Positions 7,964 through 16,218 are shown, counted from the first letter of the stretch. The stretch is 18,372 bases of DNA from Lutibacter sp. (GCA_030748365.1 JASMME010000009.1:1-18372); one strand, 5' to 3'. A program made the numbers and translations. Notes: a model not told the origin generated them from the letters alone.

Positions 7964-8724
7964 AGATAATATCCTATAATGTAAATGGCATACGGGCTGC
8001 CATCAGGAAAGGTTTTATACCCTGGTTACAGGCTGCTGATCCAGATGTAATCTGTATACAGGAAACCAAAGCGCACAAAGACCAACTCGACCTAAGCCTC
8101 TTCGAAAAGGCTGGCTATCCTTTTCACTATTGGTTTTCCGCACAAAAAAAGGGCTATAGCGGTGTCGCCATTTTGTCCAAGATTGCCCCCCGAAGAGTTG
8201 TCTACGGCACTGGGATAGCCTCTATGGATTTTGAAGGCAGAAACCTACGGGTAGATTTTGACCAATTCTCCTTGATGAGCCTCTACCTACCCTCAGGAAC
8301 CAACGAAGCTAGGTTGGCTTTTAAACTCAATTATATGGCCGAGTTTCAGGAATATGTCAACACCCTAAAAAAAGAGATTCCCAATCTAATTATCTCTGGA
8401 GATTACAATATTTGCCATACGGAAATAGACATCCACAACCCAAAACAAAATCAGCGTACTTCCGGTTTTTTACCTGTTGAACGCACCTGGCTGGGGGCAT
8501 TTATCGACGCTGGATTTACCGATTCTTTTCGCCTGTTGAACAAGGAGCCCCATCACTATTCGTGGTGGAGTTACCGGGCCAATGCAAGACAGAACAACAA
8601 AGGCTGGAGAATTGATTACCACATGGTGAGTGACCCCCTAAAAGAAAAGATTGAACGGGCCTATATATTGCCTGAAGCAGTCCATTCAGACCATTGCCCA
8701 ATCGCAGTAGAAATGGCAGTCTAA
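7960..8724 (+). CDS. xth: Exodeoxyribonuclease III / AP endonuclease
   Basis: This 254-residue Mg-dependent enzyme of the EEP fold cuts 5' to abasic sites and degrades double-stranded DNA 3' to 5' in base excision repair. The catalytic residues of the ExoIII/APE1 family are all visible: Asn7 in SYNVNGIRAA, Glu35 in CIQETK, Tyr109 in SLYLPSG, Asp148 and Asn150 in ISGDYNIC, Asp219 in WRIDYH, and Asp244-His245 in SDHCPI. The RTSGFLPVER segment at 166-175 is typical of the bacterial branch. Length is normal. The ATG overlaps the upstream ligase stop codon by four bases, implying translational coupling. Function is confident. Confidence 0.96.
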   Translation: MKIISYNVNGIRAAIRKGFIPWLQAADPDVICIQETKAHKDQLDLSLFEKAGYPFHYWFSAQKKGYSGVAILSKIAPRRVVYGTGIASMDFEGRNLRVDFDQFSLMSLYLPSGTNEARLAFKLNYMAEFQEYVNTLKKEIPNLIISGDYNICHTEIDIHNPKQNQRTSGFLPVERTWLGAFIDAGFTDSFRLLNKEPHHYSWWSYRANARQNNKGWRIDYHMVSDPLKEKIERAYILPEAVHSDHCPIAVEMAV

Positions 8725-8783
8725 TCGGCGCCATTATACCCAAAAAAATGAGTATTACCGTCAGCATACCCGAACCAATGAAT

Positions 8784-10121
8784 ATGATACCTACAAAAAT
8801 AAAACGACTTGTACTTTTCTTCCATCTGTGTTGTTGTACCCTTGGTTTTTCACAGAACGATACCCTGTCACTTCAACCCATTGAAGACACCCGTGACTTG
8901 TTTGCCTCCGGAGACAGTCTGTTTGTCAAAAAGATAGACACCCTTTCCTTTGCGCTCAAAAGGAGTGCAACCTCGATTGACAGCCTTTGGATGCAGGCCA
9001 TGATGAACTCCCCTTTACACGACACCCTTCTGTATGTATTATCGGATGAGGAGGTGCTAAAAACCGACTTGGATACCCTCTCTACCGAAACCCTAAAGAA
9101 AAGGCTGGCGGAATTGGATAGCCAAACCCCTTTCAACATCCACTACAACCGCTCCTTGGAACGAATCATAAGGACCTACCTGAGCCGTAGGAAATCTGCC
9201 TTTTCTGTCTATATGGAAAGGGCTCGGTATTATTTTCCCATGTTTGAAGAACAGCTTGACAAATACAAATTGCCCCTGGAGATTAAATACCTGGCCATTG
9301 TAGAATCTGCCTTGCGACCCAGGGCCCGTTCAAGGGTGGGTGCCAGCGGTCTCTGGCAGTTTATGTATCAGACAGGAAAACAATATGGACTGAAAGTGAG
9401 TTCTTATGTCGATGAGCGTACAGATCCCTTCCGGGCAACTGAAGCGGCTTGCCAGTACCTGTCAGTACTCTATAAAATCTTTGGTGACTGGGACCTGGCA
9501 CTGGCCGCCTATAATTCGGGGCCGGGCAATGTAACCAAGGCCATTCGCCGTGCTGGGGGGAAGAAAAACTATTGGAACATCCGGCGCTATTTACCCCGGG
9601 AAACCGCTGGATATGTACCAGCCTTCTACGCGACTATGTATATTATGGAATATGCAGACGACCATGGAATTAAAGCCAAAAAAAGTGCCCTGCCTTATTT
9701 TAAAACAGATACCATTCAGGTGCAACGGTCGCTTACCTTTGCACAGATTCACCAAACCCTAGACATACCCATTTCTACCCTTCAGTTTTTAAACCCCCAG
9801 TACAAACTGGATATCATTCCCTATGTAGAAGGGCGCAATTATACCCTGTGCCTTCCCATACAGGACATGGCCAATTTTATCAGTAATGAACAGGAAGTAT
9901 ACGCGTTTGCCGCGGCAGCGGAAGCCAAGCGTGAACCCCCCCTACCTCGCTATTACGAGATGAACGACCGAATACGCTACCGGGTAAAGAGCGGAGATTA
10001 TCTGGGTAAAATTGCCCAGCGGTACGGGGTGTCGGTAACTAAGATTAAGCGGTGGAATAATTTAAAAAGCAATCGCTTACAAATAGGCCAACGTTTGACC
10101 ATCTATCCGAGAAGACTTTAA
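8784..10121 (+). CDS. Secreted lytic transglycosylase, MltD-like (GH23 plus LysM)
   Basis: This is a 445-residue exported murein lytic transglycosylase that cleaves the MurNAc-GlcNAc bond in peptidoglycan. With the ATG at 8784 it starts with a signal peptide (MIPTKIKRLVLFFHLCCCTLGFSQ). The Met two codons earlier (8778) is equally possible, and longer starts add polar residues before the signal peptide and run back into xth. A helical region at 80-165 leads into the GH23 domain: AIVESALRPRARS with catalytic Glu174, GASGLWQFM (186-194), then AAYNSGPGN (241-249) and WNIRRYLPRETAGYVP (264-279). Residues 310-358 look like a degenerate LysM-like segment. A clear LysM motif that binds glycan lies at about 399-442 (YRVKSGDYLGKIAQRYGVS). 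There are 59 bases after xth. It is followed by the DUF4837 gene, a neighbour I associate with it in flavobacteria. Confidence 0.92.
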   Translation: MIPTKIKRLVLFFHLCCCTLGFSQNDTLSLQPIEDTRDLFASGDSLFVKKIDTLSFALKRSATSIDSLWMQAMMNSPLHDTLLYVLSDEEVLKTDLDTLSTETLKKRLAELDSQTPFNIHYNRSLERIIRTYLSRRKSAFSVYMERARYYFPMFEEQLDKYKLPLEIKYLAIVESALRPRARSRVGASGLWQFMYQTGKQYGLKVSSYVDERTDPFRATEAACQYLSVLYKIFGDWDLALAAYNSGPGNVTKAIRRAGGKKNYWNIRRYLPRETAGYVPAFYATMYIMEYADDHGIKAKKSALPYFKTDTIQVQRSLTFAQIHQTLDIPISTLQFLNPQYKLDIIPYVEGRNYTLCLPIQDMANFISNEQEVYAFAAAAEAKREPPLPRYYEMNDRIRYRVKSGDYLGKIAQRYGVSVTKIKRWNNLKSNRLQIGQRLTIYPRRL

Positions 10122-10178
10122 GGCCCTTTTAGTTTGTAAACTGGAATAGTTTTTGCTACAGTAATAAAAATACATCTT

Positions 10179-11174
10179 ATGAAATCAGGTTCTATAACCC
10201 TATTAAAGTATACACTGATTGGCTTCTTTTTAGCTGTTTTGTCCGCCTGTGATTCACCCCCTCAAAAAAGGGTTCTAAAAGAATCCAACGGACGGATCAA
10301 CCACCTGTTGGTGGTGATGAAGAACAGTGAATGGCAAGGGTTGCTGGGAGAAGAACTGCGTCAGATCATCAGTCAGCCCGTTTCCGGACTCCCCCAACCG
10401 GAAGCCCATTTTGAGGTTTCCCAGGTGTCTCCGGAACATTTTGGAAGTATGTTTAGGGCTAGCAGAAGTGTCTTGCAGGTCGGTATCGGAAATGAAAATG
10501 CCTTTAAGGAGGCTACGGATGTCTATGCAAGTCCGCAAAAAATTATTACCGTAACAGGAAATACCAGGGAAGCACTACAGCAACTTCTCAAAGAAAATGC
10601 CGATCGGATGGTTACTGCATTTAAAGAGGCAAGTCTGCTTGCTGTCCGTAAAAAAATACTTAAAAAACACTGGGACCCCACAAAGATGAAGACCTTTCAA
10701 CAACAAGGCTTTCAGCTAAAAATTCCTACAAATTACAACCGGGTGGAAGACAATGGCGATTTTATTTGGTACCGTCATCATTTGGCCGGAGACCACAGTA
10801 TGGAATTACTGGCCTATACAGCTCCTTTTTCTGTCGGAGAATCCCTCGACGCAGCAGGTATTATCGCGGTGCGCAATGCCTTTGGAAAGGCCCATATTCC
10901 CGGGCAATTGGAAGATTCCTATATGACCACAGAAGCAGCCTATAAACCACTGGTACGTGAGGTAGCAATGGGCCGTAGAAAAGCCTATGAAACCCGTGGA
11001 AAATGGGAGGTAAAAGGTGTGTATATGGCAGGGCCTTTTCTAAACTATACTGTAGTGGACAAGCCGAACAACCGACTGATTGTTGTCGAAGGGTTTACCT
11101 ATGCTCCTGGAGTTGAAAAACGCGATTATATGTTCGAATTGGAGGCAATTTTACAAACCCTGGAAATTCGTTAA
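10179..11174 (+). CDS. DUF4837 family lipoprotein
   Basis: This 331-residue protein of unknown function is typical of Bacteroidetes. The signal peptide MKSGSITLLKYTLIGFFLAVLSAC has a lipobox LSAC with lipidated Cys24, so it is probably anchored in a membrane facing the periplasm. After the Cys come RINHLLVVMKNSEWQGLLGE (about 39-58) and a second half with FQLKIPTNYNRVEDNGDFIWYRHH (about 178-201), features I recognise from DUF4837. I see no catalytic motif. It begins 57 bases after the lytic transglycosylase gene, in the same direction, and is probably transcribed with it. A TAGTTTTTG at 10147-10155 is a poor promoter match with too short a spacer to the nearest TTG. The neighbour suggests an envelope role, which is inference only. 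Confidence 0.85.
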   Translation: MKSGSITLLKYTLIGFFLAVLSACDSPPQKRVLKESNGRINHLLVVMKNSEWQGLLGEELRQIISQPVSGLPQPEAHFEVSQVSPEHFGSMFRASRSVLQVGIGNENAFKEATDVYASPQKIITVTGNTREALQQLLKENADRMVTAFKEASLLAVRKKILKKHWDPTKMKTFQQQGFQLKIPTNYNRVEDNGDFIWYRHHLAGDHSMELLAYTAPFSVGESLDAAGIIAVRNAFGKAHIPGQLEDSYMTTEAAYKPLVREVAMGRRKAYETRGKWEVKGVYMAGPFLNYTVVDKPNNRLIVVEGFTYAPGVEKRDYMFELEAILQTLEIR

Positions 11175-11218
11175 AACAGCAGCTGTACTGAGCATCCCTA
11201 CCCTTAGTTTGTCAAGAT

Positions 11219-12898
11219 TTAGCGATCCTTTTTTGCCCAACCATCCCGTAAAGGAACTGTTCTGTTAAATACTTTTTGCGTATCTGTGCTGTCGGGGTCT
11301 ACACAAAAATAACCCAATCGCTGGAATTGAAAGCGATCCAACACCGTTGCTGTCTGCAGGCTGGGTTCGGCATAAGCCTCCACCACCGTTAAGGAGTCTG
11401 GGTTGATAAATTCTTTAAAATCTTTGTCTTTATGGCCGTCTGGGTCTTCCTCCCTAAACAAGCGGTCGTATAAACGCACTGCTATCTTTTCTGCGTGTGC
11501 TACCGACACCCAGTGCAGTGTTCCTTTTACCTTGCGCATACTTTCTTCGGTACCACTACCACTTCGGCTTAGCGGATCATAGGTGCAATGAATTTCAACA
11601 ACCTCGCCCTGTGCATCTTTAACACAGCTTTCCGCTTTGATGATATAGGCATTTTTTAACCGGACTTCTTTGCCCAGCTTTAGCCGAAAGAATTTCTTGT
11701 TGGCTACTTCCCTGAAGTCCTCCCTTTCAATATAAAGTTCCTTGCTAAAAGGTATTTTTCTGCTTCCGGCCTGTTCATCTTCAGGATTGTTTTCAGCATC
11801 CAGCCATTCTGTAGATTCTTCCGGATAGTTGGTGATGATTACTTTTACTGGGTTTAGCACCGCCATTACCCTGGGAGCAGTTTGGTTGAGATCGTCTTTG
11901 ATACAATGTTCCAGCAAGGCAACATCGGCTACATTGTCTCGCTTTGAGATACCGGCGGCCTCGCTAAAATTCCGGATAGCCTTAGGGGTATATCCCCTTC
12001 TGCGCAATCCAGAGATGGTAGGCATTCGGGGGTCGTCCCACCCGTGCACAATCCCTTCTTCTACCAGCTGGAGTAATTTACGCTTACTCATAACGGTATA
12101 GCTCAGATTCCGACGGGCAAACTCGCGCTGTTTGGGACGTAACAGGCTTTTGTCGTATACCTGGTCCACGTACCAGTCATACAAATCTCGGTGGCTTTTA
12201 AATTCCAGGGTACAAATAGAATGCGATACTTGCTCGATATAGTCAGATTCACCATGTGTCCAATCATACATGGGATAGATACACCAATCGTCACCGGTTC
12301 TGTGGTGTGTTTTTTTAAGGATTCGATACATGATGGGGTCACGCATGTGCATATTGACATGTTGCATATCGATTTTTGCCCGGAGCACATGGCTGCCTTC
12401 TTCAAAAGCACCGTCCTTCATTTTATAAAATAACGACAGGTTCTCTTCTACAGACCGGTTGCGGAAAGGGCTGTCTGTACCCGCTGTTGTGGGGCTTCCC
12501 TTTTGAAGCGCGATGTCATCCGATGACTGTTGGTCTACATAAGCCTTTCCTTCTTTGATCAACTGAACTGCCCAGTCGAACAGTTGTTGAAAATAATCGG
12601 AAGAGAACAAGACTTTATCCCACTGGAAACCCAGCCATTTCACATCATTCATAATGGCATCAACATATTCCTGCTCTTCCTTGGCCGGATTGGTATCATC
12701 AAAACGCAAATTGACAGGTGCCCCATATCGGAGTCCCAAACCAAAGTTTAGGCAAATAGAGGCGGCATGTCCGATGTGGAGGTAACCATTTGGTTCTGGC
12801 GGAAACCTAAACCGAAGGGATGATTGTGGCAATCCCTCTACCAGGTCTTCTTCGATGATCTGTTCGATAAAATTCAGTGATCTCTTTTCTTCAGTCAT
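11219..12898 (-). CDS. glnS: Glutaminyl-tRNA synthetase
   Basis: This 559-residue class I synthetase charges tRNA-Gln with glutamine. It has FPPEPNGYLHIGHA (33-45) with HIGH at 41-44, RFDDTNPAKEE (65-75), RDPIMYRI at 186-193 and the KMSKS variant VMSKR at 269-273. These are the forms found in GlnRS rather than GluRS, and the length is close to the Escherichia coli enzyme. The start is the ATG at 12898 (MTEEKRSLNFIEQIIEED). An in-frame ATG at 12994 exists, but the extra 32 residues would span the promoter at 12916-12945 and match no family member. A direct GlnRS means the cell need not rely on the transamidation route for Gln-tRNA. The gene ends 44 bases from the convergent DUF4837 gene, with no clear hairpin between them, and is divergent from folB. 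Confidence 0.96.
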   Translation of the reverse strand: MTEEKRSLNFIEQIIEEDLVEGLPQSSLRFRFPPEPNGYLHIGHAASICLNFGLGLRYGAPVNLRFDDTNPAKEEQEYVDAIMNDVKWLGFQWDKVLFSSDYFQQLFDWAVQLIKEGKAYVDQQSSDDIALQKGSPTTAGTDSPFRNRSVEENLSLFYKMKDGAFEEGSHVLRAKIDMQHVNMHMRDPIMYRILKKTHHRTGDDWCIYPMYDWTHGESDYIEQVSHSICTLEFKSHRDLYDWYVDQVYDKSLLRPKQREFARRNLSYTVMSKRKLLQLVEEGIVHGWDDPRMPTISGLRRRGYTPKAIRNFSEAAGISKRDNVADVALLEHCIKDDLNQTAPRVMAVLNPVKVIITNYPEESTEWLDAENNPEDEQAGSRKIPFSKELYIEREDFREVANKKFFRLKLGKEVRLKNAYIIKAESCVKDAQGEVVEIHCTYDPLSRSGSGTEESMRKVKGTLHWVSVAHAEKIAVRLYDRLFREEDPDGHKDKDFKEFINPDSLTVVEAYAEPSLQTATVLDRFQFQRLGYFCVDPDSTDTQKVFNRTVPLRDGWAKKDR

Positions 12899-12915
12899 AT
12901 TAAATAAAGCTCTTG

Positions 12916-12945
12916 CAAAATTATTCAAATTTTTCCGCAAATCAA
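12916..12945 (-). promoter_or_regulatory. Bacteroidetes-type promoter of glnS
   Basis: On the minus strand, TTG (12945-12943), a 19-base spacer and TAATTTTG (12923-12916) match the Bacteroidetes consensus exactly. The element ends 17 bases before the ATG at 12898. Its position rules out the longer in-frame start at 12994. Confidence 0.75.
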
Positions 12946-12987
12946 CCATACGGACACTCAAAAACATTTCCCTGTTAAAATAAGCCC

Positions 12988-13015
12988 TTACCATGCCGCA
13001 TAATTCATATCTTTG
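12988..13015 (+). promoter_or_regulatory. Promoter of folB
   Basis: TATCTTTG at 13008-13015 is a full TAnnTTTG match. The upstream element is weaker: TTA at 12988-12990 with a 17-base spacer. It overlaps the in-frame TTG at 13013, which therefore cannot be the translation start, and supports the ATG at 13040. Confidence 0.55.
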
Positions 13016-13039
13016 CCATTCGCAATAAAGGCTTTTCAG

Positions 13040-13402
13040 ATGGGTGTCATCAGACTAAAGAATATTCGTATATATGCTTACCACGGATGTATGGTGGAAG
13101 AGGGAAAGATCGGATCGGATTACCGGGTAGACCTGTCCGTAAAATCAGACCTTTCAAAGTCTGCTCAAACAGACCATTTGCCAGACACGGTAGATTATGT
13201 GCATCTAAACAGCATCGTCAAAGCTGAAATGGCCATAAGGTCTAAATTGCTCGAGGTTGTTGCCAAAAGAATCCTAGACCGCATCATGCGAGAACTGCCC
13301 TTGGTTAAGCAGGCAAAGGTATCCATAGCAAAGATCAATCCGCCCATAGGCGGCAACGTTGCCATGGTCACCATCGAGATGTCACAAAAAAGGAAAGCGT
13401 AA
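13040..13402 (+). CDS. folB: Dihydroneopterin aldolase
   Basis: This 120-residue enzyme of folate biosynthesis converts 7,8-dihydroneopterin to 6-hydroxymethyl-dihydropterin and glycolaldehyde, acting as an oligomer in the cytoplasm. The sequence begins MGVIRLKNIRIYAYHGC, with YHG-x4-E placing the conserved Glu at residue 21. DTVDYVHL follows at 49-56, LLEVVAKRI at 70-78 with Glu72, and AKINPPI with the catalytic Lys at position 98. These align well with the Staphylococcus aureus enzyme. The ATG at 13040 is chosen because the family starts here and the in-frame TTG at 13013 lies inside the promoter. The gene is divergent from glnS and followed by tRNA-Cys 50 bases later. Function is confident. 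Confidence 0.93.
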   Translation: MGVIRLKNIRIYAYHGCMVEEGKIGSDYRVDLSVKSDLSKSAQTDHLPDTVDYVHLNSIVKAEMAIRSKLLEVVAKRILDRIMRELPLVKQAKVSIAKINPPIGGNVAMVTIEMSQKRKA

Positions 13403-13409
13403 AAAAAGC

Positions 13410-13440
13410 TTGTCAGGCAATTACAAAACACCTAAATTTG
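13410..13440 (+). promoter_or_regulatory. Promoter of tRNA-Cys
   Basis: TTG at 13410-13412, a 20-base spacer and TAAATTTG at 13433-13440 fit the Bacteroidetes consensus. It ends 12 bases before the mature tRNA 5' end, so the tRNA can be transcribed on its own. Confidence 0.65.
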
Positions 13441-13452
13441 CAGTCATTTAAG

Positions 13453-13523
13453 GGCGTCGTGGCCGAGTGGCTAGGCTGGGCTCTGCAAAAGCTCCTACAG
13501 CGGTTCGAATCCGCTCGACGCCT
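13453..13523 (+). tRNA. tRNA-Cys (anticodon GCA)
   Basis: This is a 71-base cloverleaf. The acceptor stem GGCGTCG (13453-13459) pairs with CGACGCC (13516-13522). The D stem is GCC/GGC. The anticodon stem GGGCT/AGCTC holds the loop CTGCAAA with anticodon GCA. The T stem AGCGG/CCGCT holds TTCGAAT. The discriminator base is T, the identity base for cysteine. CCA is not encoded. The gene has its own promoter upstream and a terminator five bases downstream, so it is a monocistronic unit between folB and the MBL gene. Confidence 0.96.
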
Positions 13524-13527
13524 CTAC

Positions 13528-13557
13528 AAAAACCAATGTAATCACATTGGTTTTTTT
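13528..13557 (+). terminator. Intrinsic terminator after tRNA-Cys
   Basis: A perfect stem CCAATGT (13533-13539) / ACATTGG (13544-13550) with an AATC loop is extended by five A-T pairs and followed by a run of seven T. Confidence 0.88.
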
Positions 13558-13592
13558 GCTTTTTTTAACAAAAAAATAAGAATGATTTGATG

Positions 13593-13600
13593 TATATTTG
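13593..13600 (+). promoter_or_regulatory. Probable -7 element of the MBL hydrolase gene
   Basis: TATATTTG matches TAnnTTTG fully. No TTG lies at the right distance upstream, where the sequence is A-rich. The leader to the ATG at 13679 would be about 70 bases, longer than other leaders here, and no riboswitch-like fold was recognised in it. Confidence 0.45.
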
Positions 13601-13678
13601 CCTTGGCAAATTCAGCTTACGTAATCAATATCAGCCAAAGTAAGAAGTAGCCCTTACAACTAACTACAACTATCTGCT

Positions 13679-14539
13679 ATGACGATCTATCCGATTGAAA
13701 CAGGAAACTTCAAACTCGATGGAGGGGCTATGTTCGGAGTGGTCCCCAAGACGCTATGGCAGCGGACAAATCCTGCAGACAATAACAACCTGATTGATAT
13801 GAGCATGCGTTGTATGCTTATTGAAGATGGAGACAGACTCGTATTGATTGATACGGGCTGTGGAAACAAACAATCCGCTAAGTTTTTCGGCTATTATTAC
13901 CTGTTCGGCGATCACTCGCTGGCCTCCTCACTGGCCAGTCATGGTTTTCACCAAGATGATATTACCGATGTATTCCTCACCCACCTGCATTTTGACCATT
14001 GCGGAGGTGCCATACAATGGAACAAAGACCGTACAGGCTATGAGCCGGCCTTTAAAAATGCCCGTTTCTGGACCAACCGTGATCACTGGCAATGGGCAGT
14101 AGACCCAAATCCGAGAGAAAAAGCCTCTTTTTTAACAGAAAATATCCACCCGATAGAAGCCAGCGGTCAGCTGAATTTCGTCAGCCTGCCTACCGGGAAT
14201 CTCATTCAAAACAGCCCACTGGGATTTGATATTTTGTTGGTCGATGGACATACGGAAAAACAAATGCTCCCCAAGATACAGTACCAAGGAAAAACCTTGG
14301 TTTTTATGGCAGACCTTCTGCCCACAACAGGTCATATTCCCCTGCCTTATGTAATGGGTTATGACACCCGGCCATTGTTGACCATGGATGAAAAAGCCCG
14401 TTTTTTGAAAGAGGCCGCCGACAACCAGTACCTTTTGTTTCTGGAACACGATGCGGGTCACCCGCTGTGTACGGTCAAACATACAGATAAAGGGGTTCGG
14501 CTCCATGCCACCTATGCCTTTGACGAAGTATTTAACTAA
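13679..14539 (+). CDS. MBL-fold metallohydrolase (lactonase-like)
   Basis: This 286-residue metallo-beta-lactamase-fold hydrolase has the zinc motif THLHFDHCGG (101-110; His102, His104, Asp106, His107), His191 in VDGHTEKQ, Asp212 in MADLLPT and a late His257 in LEHDAGH. Together these would form a full binuclear metal site. An N-terminal strand with MLIEDGDRLVLIDTGCG (46-62) is typical of the fold. The overall layout is like the N-acyl-homoserine-lactone lactonase branch, but the substrate cannot be read from the sequence, and many such proteins act on other lactones or esters. No signal peptide is visible, so it is probably cytoplasmic. The ATG at 13679 is the first in frame after the promoter. 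The subtilase gene follows after 19 bases. Confidence 0.88.
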   Translation: MTIYPIETGNFKLDGGAMFGVVPKTLWQRTNPADNNNLIDMSMRCMLIEDGDRLVLIDTGCGNKQSAKFFGYYYLFGDHSLASSLASHGFHQDDITDVFLTHLHFDHCGGAIQWNKDRTGYEPAFKNARFWTNRDHWQWAVDPNPREKASFLTENIHPIEASGQLNFVSLPTGNLIQNSPLGFDILLVDGHTEKQMLPKIQYQGKTLVFMADLLPTTGHIPLPYVMGYDTRPLLTMDEKARFLKEAADNQYLLFLEHDAGHPLCTVKHTDKGVRLHATYAFDEVFN

Positions 14540-14558
14540 ATTAATTTTTGATATATAT

Positions 14559-16202
14559 ATGAAACTTATAAGATCCTTTTACCTTGCCACCTTGGCAACG
14601 GCCACCCTAACAAGCTGTGGTTCCATCAGGAACCTAGCCGTACCTGAGATGGACACTGCCATTTCACTAAAAACGGAGAAAAAACAACCCATTGGAGAGG
14701 ATGCATTCAAGCATTGGGCGCATGCAGACCTTGCGACGGATACCATTCCCGGCATGAGTGTGGAGAAAGCCTATGAATTCCTGGAGGGAAAGACCGGAGA
14801 AACGGTCATTGTGGGAGTCATCGATTCCGGTATAGACATTGCACATGAAGACTTGAAAGAGGTGCTTTGGACCAACCCAAAGGAGGTGGCTGACAACGGA
14901 ATAGACGACGACAAAAATGGATATATTGATGATGTTCACGGATGGAACTTTTTAGGAGGAAATGGTGATCCAGCACCTGAACAGCTGGAAATCACCCGTT
15001 TGGTTGACAAATGGAAACCCTTTTTTAAAGGCGTCACCGCTGAGAATGTCACCGAAGATCAAAAAGTAGGTTTTGAGCGTTACCAACGTTACCTAAAAGC
15101 CTACCAGCAATCTTCAGCCCGGTATTTTAAAACAATGGAACGCCTGGTGGAGATAGATGAAAGCTTTGCTGCGATTAAAAAGTTCCTCGGGAAAGAAACC
15201 GTTACCATAGAAGCCTTGAGGGCTGTAAAACCAGCAGATCAAAAACTACAAGCCCAGATAGGAGACATTCTAAATTTGTTAAGCAGGGGCTTTACAGAAG
15301 CCGCCTTTTTAGACTACTACCACGAACAACAGAAAAGCAAACACTATGTACCCAACTTTGACGGCAGGGCCATCGTAGGGGATGTGCCTGGTGATATCAA
15401 CGACACCACCTATGGCAACCCTTTTGTAATTGGTGATACCAAAACAGAATCTCATGGAACCCATGTCTCAGGAATTATTTTGGCTGCTAGGAACAACGGT
15501 ATAGGTATGAATGGGGTAGCAAACAATGCCGTGCTGATGTCTATACGGGCCGTTCCCGATGGTGATGAAAGAGACAAAGACGTGGCACTGGCCATTAGGT
15601 ATGCTGTAGACAACGGCGCGAAAGTGGTCAATATGAGCTTTGGAAAAAGCTGGTCTCCCTATCGCCACTGGGTGTTTGAGGCCATCAAATACGCTGAGAA
15701 ACACGATGTGTTGCTGGTACATGCTGCCGGGAATGACGGCAAAGACATCGATGTACAAGACAACTGGCCGAATGACAGTATGGACAAGATCAGCGAAATT
15801 GCTGACAATGTTCTCACTGTGGGCGCCATCAGTGTTAACTACAACGAAAAATTACTCGCCTCTTTTACCAATTACGGACAAAGAAACGTAGATGTCTTTG
15901 CGCCAGGGGTACATATCTATTCAACCATGCCGGAAAACCAATATGCTGAAATGAGTGGAACCTCCATGGCTGCGCCGGAAGTAGCAGGTATAGCTACCCT
16001 GCTTAGGTCCTATTACCCAGAGTTATCAGCCAGTCAGGTAAAACACGTGATAATGAACTCCGGAACCCCCCTTGCTATGGAGGTGTTGGTTCCCAAAGCC
16101 AAAGGAACAAAAACAGCCCTTGAAAATTTATCTGTTTCAGGAAGGATGGCCAATGCTTACCAGGCATTGAAGCTTGCTGATAAGATGGTTCAAGGGGAAT
16201 AA
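14559..16202 (+). CDS. S8 family subtilisin-like serine protease, lipoprotein with long insertion
   Basis: This is a 547-residue protease. The ATG at 14559 gives a lipoprotein signal MKLIRSFYLATLATATLTSC with lipidated Cys20. The in-frame ATG at 14451 lies inside the upstream gene and would bury the signal, so it is rejected. The catalytic triad is complete: Asp89 in VGVIDSGIDIAH, His299 in ESHGTHVSG and Ser469 in MSGTSMAAPEVAG, with oxyanion Asn392 in HAAGND. Between Asp89 and His299 lie 209 residues, against about 31 in subtilisin. That stretch includes an Asp-rich segment (DNGIDDDKNGYIDDVHGWNF, 112-131) that may bind calcium, then a charged, probably helical insert at about 140-290. There is no obvious prodomain or type IX sorting domain. 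It follows the MBL gene by 19 bases and ends at a terminator. A TAATTTTTG at 14542-14550 is a poor promoter match. Confidence 0.92.
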   Translation: MKLIRSFYLATLATATLTSCGSIRNLAVPEMDTAISLKTEKKQPIGEDAFKHWAHADLATDTIPGMSVEKAYEFLEGKTGETVIVGVIDSGIDIAHEDLKEVLWTNPKEVADNGIDDDKNGYIDDVHGWNFLGGNGDPAPEQLEITRLVDKWKPFFKGVTAENVTEDQKVGFERYQRYLKAYQQSSARYFKTMERLVEIDESFAAIKKFLGKETVTIEALRAVKPADQKLQAQIGDILNLLSRGFTEAAFLDYYHEQQKSKHYVPNFDGRAIVGDVPGDINDTTYGNPFVIGDTKTESHGTHVSGIILAARNNGIGMNGVANNAVLMSIRAVPDGDERDKDVALAIRYAVDNGAKVVNMSFGKSWSPYRHWVFEAIKYAEKHDVLLVHAAGNDGKDIDVQDNWPNDSMDKISEIADNVLTVGAISVNYNEKLLASFTNYGQRNVDVFAPGVHIYSTMPENQYAEMSGTSMAAPEVAGIATLLRSYYPELSASQVKHVIMNSGTPLAMEVLVPKAKGTKTALENLSVSGRMANAYQALKLADKMVQGE

Positions 16203-16218
16203 TAAATACTATATTCAC

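Noticed and set aside
12899..12994. Upstream extension of glnS to the ATG at 12994
   Set aside because: It would be coded across a perfect promoter, and the extra residues match no GlnRS; the family N-terminus begins at 12898.
13601..13678. Possible riboswitch in the leader of the MBL gene
   Set aside because: The leader is longer than its neighbours', but I found no conserved riboswitch core or strong stem in it.
14451..14558. ATG start giving the S8 protease 36 extra residues
   Set aside because: It lies within the MBL gene and would bury the lipoprotein signal sequence.
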